The notes beneath the pieces are model-generated. The model ran no database searches, was not told the origin of the DNA, and worked only from the letters and a program-made list of their open reading frames with translations. Shown in pieces: positions 1 through 5,873 of a DNA stretch of 8,258 bases. The translations under genes were made by a program, and so were the position numbers. This DNA is from Candidatus Bathyarchaeota archaeon (GTDB lineage Archaea; Thermoproteota; Bathyarchaeia; TCS64), in the NCBI GenBank assembly GCA_013329615.1, contig DUKA01000014.1, forward strand, positions 736 through 8,993, given 5' to 3'. The number at the start of each line of letters is the position of its first letter. The first letter of the stretch is position 1.

Positions 1-813
1 GACTTCAAGGGCGAGATTGAGAGCGGCCTCATGAAGATGATGGCAATCGGCCTCGGCAAGCAGAAGGGCGCCGAGATGATACACCACAACCTCTACGAGG
101 GCTACCACACGCTCCTCCCAGCGGCTGCGCGCCTCATAATGCAGAAGGCACCCATACTCATGGGACTCGCCCTGCTCGAAAACGCGCGCCACGAGACCTG
201 CAAGGTCGTCGCCCTCGAACCACAGGAGTTCGAGGCCGTGGAGCTAAAACTCCTAAACGAGGCGAAGGCACTGCTCCCGCGCCTACCCTTCAAGGAACTC
301 GACCTCCTCGTCGTAGAGGAGATAGGGAAGAACATCAGCGGCGTCGGGATGGACACAAACGTAACGGGGCGCTTCTGGATGCCCGGTGAGTCTGACCCCG
401 ACGCGGCGAAGATAGACAAGATAGTCGTCCTCGACCTCTCCCCGGAGACCCACGGCAACGCGATAGGCATCGGCCTAGCCGACCTGACGACGCGCCGCGT
501 ATTCGACAAGATCGACTACCCCTCGACATACGTCAACTGCCTCACCCAGGGCACATGCACCACGGGGAAGATACCCATCTGGCTCCCAAACGACAAGGAC
601 ACCATAGACACCGCCCTGCGCATCATCGGCCCAATAGACCGCGCCAAGGCAAAGATGATGGTGATAAAGAATACACAGGAGCTTGAGCGCGTCTGGATAA
701 GCGAGAGCCTCGCCGAGGCAGTGAAGAAGGACAGGAGGCTCGCCAAGAGGGTGGAGCTACTTGGTGAGCCACGTGAGGTCCAGTTCGACGTCCTCGGCAC
801 ACTCATCAAGTAG
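1..813 (+). CDS. LarA-like (DUF2088-related) protein, 5'-truncated
   Basis: The reading frame is open from base 1, with ten codons before the first ATG at 31 (reading DFKGEIESGL), so the true start lies outside the window and 270 residues remain. The stretch around residues 103-124, with EEIGKNISGVGMD followed by NVTGR, and the early GLGKQKGAE are, as I remember them, hallmarks of a LarA-related family annotated as lactate racemase-domain or nickel-pincer-cofactor-dependent isomerase. LarA-type enzymes bind a nickel-pincer nucleotide and interconvert 2-hydroxy acids by hydride transfer. The substrate of this subfamily is unknown to me. The catalytic histidines of LarA lie in the N-terminal domain, which is missing here, so activity cannot be judged. 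No membrane segment or signal peptide is visible in the part present. The gene ends 30 bases before the next start and is much richer in GC than that gene. Coding status is certain; the family name is moderately sure. Confidence 0.72.
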   Translation, partial: DFKGEIESGLMKMMAIGLGKQKGAEMIHHNLYEGYHTLLPAAARLIMQKAPILMGLALLENARHETCKVVALEPQEFEAVELKLLNEAKALLPRLPFKELDLLVVEEIGKNISGVGMDTNVTGRFWMPGESDPDAAKIDKIVVLDLSPETHGNAIGIGLADLTTRRVFDKIDYPSTYVNCLTQGTCTTGKIPIWLPNDKDTIDTALRIIGPIDRAKAKMMVIKNTQELERVWISESLAEAVKKDRRLAKRVELLGEPREVQFDVLGTLIK

Positions 814-818
814 CCCTC

Positions 819-825
819 TTTTATA
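819..825 (+). promoter_or_regulatory. TATA box for the 93-aa protein/primase unit
   Basis: The sequence TTTTATA follows the upstream stop codon directly. A start of transcription 22-27 bases downstream would fall at about 844-850, on the ATG at 844 or the second in-frame ATG at 850, so the mRNA is probably leaderless. Preceding GCCCTC could serve as a BRE. No experimental support. Confidence 0.5.
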
Positions 826-843
826 CCACCGTCGAAAAATATT

Positions 844-1125
844 ATGCGAATGTTCAAACGTCTTTTTGGGGGCAATCAAGACGACCCTAAGCGCCAAGCC
901 GAGGAAAGAATCAGGGGCGCAAGATACGGCAGGCTAATCCTCTGGATAAAGAACAGCCACAGAAACCACTTCAACGAATATCAGCCCGTATTCGACGAAA
1001 AAAATCAACTAAACCAGATCATGGATAACCTCGTTGCCAAAGGTGAAATTGACTATAAAACAGCAACCAGTTTCAAGGCGTATCTTGCATCGACACAATA
1101 CGACGACTTAGTAAAGGTTCGTTAA
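844..1125 (+). CDS. Unknown 93-aa protein coupled to primase
   Basis: I do not recognise this protein. It is small, strongly charged, predicted mostly helical, and has no cysteine, signal peptide or membrane segment. A basic N-terminus (MRMFKRLFGG) leads into a region rich in Arg, Lys and Glu, and the C-terminal half reads like a short helical hairpin (MDNLVAKGEIDYKTATSFKAYL). The TAA stop shares its last base with the ATG of the primase gene (TAATG), which points to translational coupling and a shared role, perhaps as a primase partner or accessory subunit. That role is inference from position alone. The start could also be the in-frame ATG at 850, two codons later. Base composition matches the primase and is poorer in GC than the gene upstream. 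Confidence 0.75.
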   Translation: MRMFKRLFGGNQDDPKRQAEERIRGARYGRLILWIKNSHRNHFNEYQPVFDEKNQLNQIMDNLVAKGEIDYKTATSFKAYLASTQYDDLVKVR

Positions 1126-2444
1126 TGGGCAGAATAACCAAGCGAGGGATAACAGACCACCCCCTGAGAGATTTCCTCTCCCAATACTACAGATCAAACC
1201 CCATAGACCTTCAACCATTGACCGATTTAAAATTCCGACACTTCCGTCTACGACTTCTCGACGGATCATTCTACAAAATCAAACACAAGATACACAACTC
1301 AGCTGACCTGCTCGAAAGCCTAGCCGACTATACCCCATTGGATGTCTATTACTCGACAGCCACCTGGCTAAACCCACACCTCATCGCGAGCAGGCTAGAC
1401 AAGGATATCCTGAAAAATGTCTACCTAGCATGCGACTTATCCTTTGACATCGACATATCGAATAAAATTAAGACGCTCGGCGAGGCGAAGGAGCAGGCGA
1501 TCGCACTAAACGATTTTCTCAACTCAAAGGGATTCGAGATTCGATACAACGCCTTCTCGGGGAGCAAAGGCTTCCACATCGTCTGTGATGACCCTTGGAG
1601 AACGGAAGTAATCGCACTGGCACCTATTGATCGTGAGATGAGGGCGGTCGCGAAGAGGAAGGAGATCGTTCAAGAGGCGAAGGCAGAGGACATCCTCTTC
1701 GACGAAAAGGTCACGATAGACACGCGTCGGATAATCCGGTTGCCCGGAACAATAAACTCCAAGACTGGCTTGATGTGTACTCTGCTTACGAAGACTGAAC
1801 TCGAATCGGATATTGAGACAATACTTAAATTAGCTAGAATCAAAGGTTTTCCCACTCCCAGGATCCCGCAGCAGCGGGAGATGACGGCCCCTTCGGCCTG
1901 CAAAATCTCTGGATCCTTGGGCCGATTGGGAGTAAGGCCCGGACCCGAAGGCAACATCTGTTTTTCTATGTTTTATACAAACAACATACCCGAAACAGCG
2001 CTAAAGATACCCGTGCTAGAGTTTGAAGGCTGGACATCTAAGGGAAAACTCCATAAAATCATTGAGAATGCTCAACGTCAATATGGGTTGGGTACAATCT
2101 ACCTGTTTGGCGATGACGAGAAGTATTGGGCTGTAAGCCTAAAGGCTTTGCCCCGAAGGAGAGTGGAGAAGATACTCGCCTTCTCAAACTCCACGAACCT
2201 CCCCCAGTGCAAGAAATATGGTTGCACTTACACCCGTATCGGCAAGAGCGTCGGTATGAAGGGGGAAATCGTTCAACGTGAGCCGGAACTTATCGGTATT
2301 ATAGAAGCCACTCTAGTCGGGCAGGTTAGCAGGACTCACGGTGAATTCTTTTCATCCCTCGGGATCACCCTCCGAGAAAAAGACGGCGTACTTTGTGGAG
2401 CTAACTTGGATAAACTCGAGTTGGTGCACGCGATAATAGAATGA
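1125..2444 (+). CDS. Compact archaeo-eukaryotic (PriS-like) DNA primase
   Basis: PriS-like primases make RNA or DNA primers for replication or repair. Three motifs of the archaeo-eukaryotic primase fold are present in order: FDID at residues 107-110 (metal-binding D108 and D110), SGSKGFH at 145-151 (the SGxRGxH nucleotide-binding motif with Lys for Arg), and VTIDTRRIIRLPG at 196-208 (third acidic residue D199, then the RLPG strand). The N-terminal PLDVYYSTATW around 71-81 also fits PriS. Unlike usual cellular archaeal PriS, there is no cysteine zinc knuckle between these motifs and the gap from motif 2 to motif 3 is only about 45 residues. Residues 240-280 form a Pro/Gly-rich linker, and about 280-439 is a domain I do not recognise (FGDDEKYWAVSLK, then CKKYGCTYTRIGKS). 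Translation is coupled to the preceding gene by TAATG. This could be the cell's own primase subunit in a divergent lineage or a primase from a mobile element. Confidence 0.82.
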   Translation: MGRITKRGITDHPLRDFLSQYYRSNPIDLQPLTDLKFRHFRLRLLDGSFYKIKHKIHNSADLLESLADYTPLDVYYSTATWLNPHLIASRLDKDILKNVYLACDLSFDIDISNKIKTLGEAKEQAIALNDFLNSKGFEIRYNAFSGSKGFHIVCDDPWRTEVIALAPIDREMRAVAKRKEIVQEAKAEDILFDEKVTIDTRRIIRLPGTINSKTGLMCTLLTKTELESDIETILKLARIKGFPTPRIPQQREMTAPSACKISGSLGRLGVRPGPEGNICFSMFYTNNIPETALKIPVLEFEGWTSKGKLHKIIENAQRQYGLGTIYLFGDDEKYWAVSLKALPRRRVEKILAFSNSTNLPQCKKYGCTYTRIGKSVGMKGEIVQREPELIGIIEATLVGQVSRTHGEFFSSLGITLREKDGVLCGANLDKLELVHAIIE

Positions 2445-2462
2445 GAAACACTGTGTGCGTCA

Positions 2463-2666
2463 TTAGGGGACCGTGCTGGTCTTCTCCTGCTCCTCCTTCG
2501 TCTTCTTGAGGTGGGCGACGAAGGTGACGTACTTGGGGCACGACGTGTACCCCTGCGTCTCACAGAACGCCTTCGTGTGTGCGGCGGTTGGCTTGAAGAG
2601 GTGTATCCCCTTTATTGTGCGTGGCTGGGCGAGGCAGATGTCCCCGTCGTAGAAGATGCAGCCCAT
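2463..2666 (-). CDS. Small four-cysteine protein (67 aa)
   Basis: A short soluble protein with cysteines at 3, 11, 35 and 43 (GCIFYDGDIC near the start, then FCETQGYTSCPKY) and a Lys/Glu-rich tail. Four spaced cysteines suggest a zinc or iron-sulfur site. I recall similar small archaeal proteins of the form CxFY...C...C...CP but know no established function. The start is fixed: the ATG at 2666 has an in-frame TAG four codons upstream. A GGAGG lies about 18 bases before it, too far for a normal Shine-Dalgarno site. It lies 90 bases after the rubrerythrin gene on the same strand and could be read from the same transcript, which would link it to oxidative stress or redox work. It converges with the primase gene, with 18 bases between the stops. 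Confidence 0.75.
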   Translation of the reverse strand: MGCIFYDGDICLAQPRTIKGIHLFKPTAAHTKAFCETQGYTSCPKYVTFVAHLKKTKEEQEKTSTVP

Positions 2667-2756
2667 TGCCTCGCCCTAATTTCCTCCGATCTTGGGCTAG
2701 AGAGCGTTTTTCACCCGGAGGGAGATGGGGTGGGTACGGGTGTTTTAGATACGGCG

Positions 2757-3260
2757 TTAACTTACCCTGAGGAACTGCGCCGTCGGTGCACCACAGATGG
2801 GGCACTTCTCCGGAGCCTGCCTCTCGACGGTGTTCCCACACACCTTGCAAACGTAATAATCGACACCCGGCGTCGGCTTCTTCGCCTTCAGGGCGTCGAG
2901 CGCCTTCTTATAGAGACCCGCGTGTATCTCCTCAACCTGATTGGCGACGTTGAAGCTCCACTCCGCCTGCTTATTCTTCTCTCTCTGGGCGATGGCGATA
3001 AACTCGGGGTACATCTGGCGGAACTCATGCGTCTCGCCGCTGATAGCGTCCTCGAGGTTGGCGGCCGTCATGCCTATCTTGCCAGCTATGCGCAGGTGGT
3101 TCAGGGCGTGCACCGTCTCCGCCTCCGCGGCGGCGCGGAACAGCTTGGCAACCTGTGTTAACCCCTCCTCCTCCGCCTTCTTCGCGAAGGCCAGATACTT
3201 TCTGTTAGCCTGCGACTCGCCGGCGAAGGCCTCCATGAGCTTGTCTAAGGTCTCTGTCAT
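2757..3260 (-). CDS. rbr: Rubrerythrin
   Basis: Rubrerythrin is a cytoplasmic non-haem diiron peroxidase that reduces hydrogen peroxide in anaerobes, taking electrons through a rubredoxin-type iron site. The N-terminal ferritin-like four-helix domain shows the expected ligands: E15 in FAGESQA, E48 and H51 in AEAETVHA, the E76/E79 pair in GETHEF, and ExxH at 110-113. The C-terminal rubredoxin-like domain has CxxC pairs at C138/C141 (VCKVCGNT) and C153/C156 (CPICGAP). The length of 167 residues is normal and all key residues are present. The ATG at 3260 is preceded on its strand by a TATA-like TTTATC about 38 bases upstream, giving a leader of about a dozen bases. It is divergent from the DUF3830-like gene and followed by the 67-aa cysteine protein. 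Confidence 0.96.
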   Translation of the reverse strand: MTETLDKLMEAFAGESQANRKYLAFAKKAEEEGLTQVAKLFRAAAEAETVHALNHLRIAGKIGMTAANLEDAISGETHEFRQMYPEFIAIAQREKNKQAEWSFNVANQVEEIHAGLYKKALDALKAKKPTPGVDYYVCKVCGNTVERQAPEKCPICGAPTAQFLRVS

Positions 3261-3295
3261 ACAAGAATCACTGATGATTTCTCGGTGTCTCGGCT

Positions 3296-3301
3296 GATAA
3301 A
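3296..3301 (-). promoter_or_regulatory. TATA box for rubrerythrin
   Basis: On the minus strand this reads TTTATC in the context GTTTATCAG. Transcription about 25 bases downstream would start near 3273, leaving a leader of roughly 13 bases before the ATG at 3260. It forms a divergent pair with the box at 3323-3329. Confidence 0.45.
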
Positions 3302-3322
3302 CGTTGGCTGGGGGTCACGCCC

Positions 3323-3329
3323 TTTTATC
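3323..3329 (+). promoter_or_regulatory. TATA box for DUF3830-like gene
   Basis: TTTTATC preceded by ACGCCC, a plausible BRE plus TATA box. A transcription start about 25 bases downstream falls near 3351, just before the ATG at 3356. This favours that ATG over the in-frame TTG at 3347. Confidence 0.5.
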
Positions 3330-3355
3330 TACTCGGTCCGCGTGGTTTGATCAGG

Positions 3356-3769
3356 ATGAAGACCATCGTTCTTAGGATCGGGGGTCAGAGATTCGCCGCG
3401 CGACTCCTCGAGGCTGAGGCGCCGATGACCTGCGAGGCTTTCCTTTCGCGCCTGCCCATCGAGGGCAGGGTTATACATGCAAGGTGGAGCGGCGAGTCGG
3501 TGTGGTTCCCGATGGACCCGCTGGGCATCGACGTGCCCGCGGAGAACCAGACGTGCCACCCGAGCCGAGGCGACCTACTTTATTACCCCGGCGGCGTCAG
3601 CGAGAGGGAGCTTCTCATACCCTACGGCTCCGCCATCTTCGGCAGCAAGGTCGGGTTATTACAGGGCAACCACTTCGCCGTAGTCACCGATGGGCTGGAC
3701 AAATTACCGGAGATGGGCAAGAATGTACTCTGGGAAGGCGCCCAGAAGATCAGGATCGAGGAAGCCTAG
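3356..3769 (+). CDS. DUF3830-like, cyclophilin-fold protein
   Basis: A 137-residue soluble protein. The pattern is that of the DUF3830/TM1367-like cyclophilin-fold group: AEAPMTCEAFLSRLP near residues 19-33, HARWSGESVWF at about 41-51, AENQTCHPSRGDLLYYPGG in the middle, and a C-terminal part with GNHFAVVTDG and ending in GAQKIRI. These proteins have a small beta-barrel like cyclophilin; whether they isomerise prolines or bind small molecules is not established as far as I know. The ATG at 3356 is chosen because the predicted transcription start is about 5 bases upstream; a TTG at 3347 would add three residues. The gene is divergent from rubrerythrin, and its stop codon lies in a CTAG shared with the stop of the convergent glycosyltransferase gene. 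Confidence 0.8.
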   Translation: MKTIVLRIGGQRFAARLLEAEAPMTCEAFLSRLPIEGRVIHARWSGESVWFPMDPLGIDVPAENQTCHPSRGDLLYYPGGVSERELLIPYGSAIFGSKVGLLQGNHFAVVTDGLDKLPEMGKNVLWEGAQKIRIEEA

Positions 3770-4695
3770 CTAACAAGAAGCTTCTCTCTTATCCACTTCT
3801 TCAGCGTCTCCCTGGCGGGCATCTTCTTCTCCCAGTCGGGCTCGTCGTAGAATCCCTCGTGGCGGACGGTGACGAGTTCCTCTATGCCACCGGGGCGGCG
3901 CCCCGTCGCGTCCTCCTCGAAGAGGTGGATCGGATAATTGTAAGTGGGGGGCAGCTCCAGCAACTCGTCGCGTTGGTAGTTCGCTAGGATGACGCCGGAT
4001 AGCACGGCCTGATGCATGAAGATGCGATACTTGCCATCGGTGTAGAATCGTTCGAACTCCGGCAACTTGTAGAGTGAGAGGAAGGCGTCGCGCCACTTCC
4101 TCATGAGGTGCCTCTCTGGGCGGACGGCGACGTGCCCCGCGTTGAAGTAGGGGCGCACGGTGTTGCCATCGACATGGGTCTTCATCGGGAAGACGCGGTC
4201 GCCGGATACGCCGCAGCGCTCGTAGATGTGGCCCCAGAACGCGTCGAGTGGGGAGTCGATGCGTGAGCCGACGTTCGTTATGTGTACGGGGCGGTAGCCG
4301 ATGCCCCTCACACCGGGTAGGGCGAAATCCATGGGCTCGTGCAGCACCATGGTATTCGTTCCGAGCCAGACCAGCGTATCCGCCACTCCCTCCGCCTTCA
4401 TCTCGGCCTCCGCCGCGGCGATGACCTCGGGCAGGAAGAAGAACTTGGATGCCTCGCGGTCCACCTTGAAGGGTATCAACTCGGTGTCGAGGGCGAGGAG
4501 CCTGTCCTCCACATCGCAGGGGAGCGCGTCTGCGTTTGGCGTGACGTAGAGCCAGATGGGTGATTCCGATAGGTGCCCCGCGAAGGCGCGTATGCTCTCG
4601 GCGAGGAGCAGCGCGCTGGTGCCTCGGCTTTCGGGTGAGAGCGCCGCCGTGAAGACGACCCGCCTGCGTCCATTGCTGGATCCCATGGAATCCAT
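3766..4695 (-). CDS. GT-A-fold glycosyltransferase-like protein
   Basis: Likely a nucleotide-sugar transferase of GT-A fold, or a non-catalytic relative, acting in the cytoplasm. From the ATG at 4695 it has 309 residues. The N-terminus (RRVVFTAALSP) is a typical first strand of the fold; no signal peptide or membrane helix is seen. The core has LVWLGTNTMVLHEP near residues 108-121, RPYFNAGHVAVRP near 181-193, IFMHQAVLSGVI near 225-236, and LPPTYNYPIHL near 248-258, the order seen in GT8-like enzymes (DxD strand, FNAG, late H/Q helix, LP..yN). The usual DxD metal motif reads GTN here, which is odd. Other in-frame starts are a TTG at 4725 and an ATG at 4686; the conserved part begins after all of them. 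Donor and acceptor are unknown. The stop overlaps that of the convergent gene by four bases. Confidence 0.78.
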   Translation of the reverse strand: MDSMGSSNGRRRVVFTAALSPESRGTSALLLAESIRAFAGHLSESPIWLYVTPNADALPCDVEDRLLALDTELIPFKVDREASKFFFLPEVIAAAEAEMKAEGVADTLVWLGTNTMVLHEPMDFALPGVRGIGYRPVHITNVGSRIDSPLDAFWGHIYERCGVSGDRVFPMKTHVDGNTVRPYFNAGHVAVRPERHLMRKWRDAFLSLYKLPEFERFYTDGKYRIFMHQAVLSGVILANYQRDELLELPPTYNYPIHLFEEDATGRRPGGIEELVTVRHEGFYDEPDWEKKMPARETLKKWIREKLLVS

Positions 4696-4753
4696 ACTAT
4701 GGAGAATCGCCGCTGCGTACTTCAAACCTCTCCCTAACGCGGCTTTTGATGTA

Positions 4754-4765
4754 AGGAACGTTCCT
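4754..4765. promoter_or_regulatory. 12-base perfect palindrome, possible operator
   Basis: AGGAACGTTCCT is a perfect palindrome in the 137-base divergent gap between the glycosyltransferase gene (-) and the DUF6144-like gene (+). It could bind a dimeric regulator, but the length is modest and chance occurrence is possible. TATA-like signals in this gap are weak: TTTTCA at 4795-4800 for the plus strand and TTTGAA at about 4722-4727 for the minus strand. Confidence 0.3.
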
Positions 4766-4832
4766 GCGTTTTCATCAACGGCTTAGCGTCGCCCTTTTCA
4801 ACGTCCACCAACCACGTCGTGATCAGTGGAGT

Positions 4833-5867
4833 GTGTTTACCTTGGAGGAGGAAGAGTACAGGAAGTATCTGCGGAAGCGTGAGATGAAGGTGGAGCAGGT
4901 CGAGGACGCCATCGCGTCGGTCAAGAATTTCGAGTCTTGGCTACGCGCCGACGGGAAAAACCTCAAGACCGCCCTGCTCGGCGACCTGAAGGAGTACATC
5001 TCGGAGCTTATCGCGGGCGGGTTGAACACTGAAGATCGCCTGCTCGCCATGGCGAGGTACTTCTGGCTGACCAAGAGGAACGACTTCTACTCGTACTTCG
5101 CCGCCGTCCTCGGCGGGAGGAGCGTCTACGGAAGCATAGGCGAGAGGCTCGGCAAGCTCGCGGGAGAGGAGAAGCGAGGCGAGGTCTTCGACGGGTTGAA
5201 GGTGCCGCCTCTCGGCTCACCGCCCGACCAGTACCCCGCCTGCACGAAGGAACTTCTCGACAGGCTCGGCGCCACCCTGACACCCGAACAGGTCAAGGCG
5301 GTCCTCGCGGGCAACCACCACAGGATACCCGTCGAGCACTTCGCCGAGATGGTGAAGAGGTGGGAGAAGTCCGAGTCGATGGAGGAGTTCCTGAAGGGCG
5401 AGCATGGGCGCCTTGTGGCCGAGCTTGAGGAGGCGATGAAGTCTGGGCGGCTCTGGTACGAGCAGATGATAACGCCGGAGGTCGTCGAGTATGTGAGGGG
5501 GGATCAGACGATTCAGAACGGCGTCCTCGTCGGCGACAAGGTGATGAAGAGCAAGATACCTTTCGACCCGGACAGGTGGCTCCGCGAGAAGGACCCCAAG
5601 ATGCGCCGCTACTACGCGTGCCACTGCCAGCTTGCGCGTGAAGCCATCCTTAACGACGCCGCCGAGCCCCTCGGCACCTTCTGCTACTGCAGCGCCGGCT
5701 ACGAGAAGCTGCCCCTCGAGGTCGTCCTCGGCGTCCCACTTGAGGTCGAGGTGCTTGAGAGCGTCCTCGCCGGCGGCGAGAAGTGCCGCTTCGCCGTCAA
5801 GATGCCCAAGGACAAGCTGAAGCGGAGGCAGAAACGCCTAAAGGGTGGCCCCGCGCCCCCACTCTGA
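4833..5867 (+). CDS. DUF6144-like protein with CHC and CYC motifs
   Basis: I recognise the pattern of a large uncharacterised archaeal/clostridial family annotated DUF6144 or similar; no biochemical function is established. Residues 1-90 are helical and resemble the SAM-like core-binding domain of tyrosine recombinases (KVEQVEDAIASVKNFESWL, later ARYFWLTKRNDFYSYF), but no recombinase catalytic domain follows. A middle part starts at KVPPLGSPPDQYP (about 123-135). The C-terminal part, about 255-325, holds the conserved cysteines: C263-H-C265 in YYACHCQLARE, C284-Y-C286 in GTFCYCSAGYEK, and C318 in GEKCRFAVKMP. This resembles V4R or ATC-hydrolase-like folds and may bind metal or a small ligand. 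The tail is basic (KDKLKRRQKRLKGG). The start is a GTG at 4833; no good Shine-Dalgarno is visible. The length of 344 residues looks complete. A short cysteine protein follows six bases after the stop. Confidence 0.83.
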   Translation: MFTLEEEEYRKYLRKREMKVEQVEDAIASVKNFESWLRADGKNLKTALLGDLKEYISELIAGGLNTEDRLLAMARYFWLTKRNDFYSYFAAVLGGRSVYGSIGERLGKLAGEEKRGEVFDGLKVPPLGSPPDQYPACTKELLDRLGATLTPEQVKAVLAGNHHRIPVEHFAEMVKRWEKSESMEEFLKGEHGRLVAELEEAMKSGRLWYEQMITPEVVEYVRGDQTIQNGVLVGDKVMKSKIPFDPDRWLREKDPKMRRYYACHCQLAREAILNDAAEPLGTFCYCSAGYEKLPLEVVLGVPLEVEVLESVLAGGEKCRFAVKMPKDKLKRRQKRLKGGPAPPL

Positions 5868-5873
5868 TCGCAG

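Noticed and set aside
1861..1965. tRNA or intron-like element inside the primase
   Set aside because: I looked for a cloverleaf with a T-arm GTTCRA and a matching acceptor stem on both strands and found none. The frame stays open through the region.
2667..2756. Possible gene or RNA in the gap between rubrerythrin and the 67-aa protein
   Set aside because: Only 90 bases with no convincing frame or stem; it most likely holds just the leader of the 67-aa gene.
2511..3161. 216-aa open frame on the plus strand opposite rubrerythrin
   Set aside because: It lies antisense to the certain rubrerythrin gene and the 67-aa gene. Its Leu/Arg-rich translation has no recognisable motif and follows from the GC-rich codons of the other strand.
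3484..3987. 167-aa plus-strand frame running across the DUF3830/glycosyltransferase junction
   Set aside because: The translation is Arg/Pro/Gly-rich and overlaps two better supported genes in other frames.
4833..5105. Tyrosine recombinase (integrase) start
   Set aside because: Only the helical SAM-like N-terminal pattern is present. The R...HxxR...Y catalytic residues are absent and the protein continues as a DUF6144-like family member.
5865..5867. Selenocysteine or programmed readthrough at the TGA between the DUF6144-like gene and the 55-aa gene
   Set aside because: The upstream protein looks complete at a basic, proline-rich tail, no SECIS-like hairpin is apparent, and a TTG start six bases on explains the second frame.
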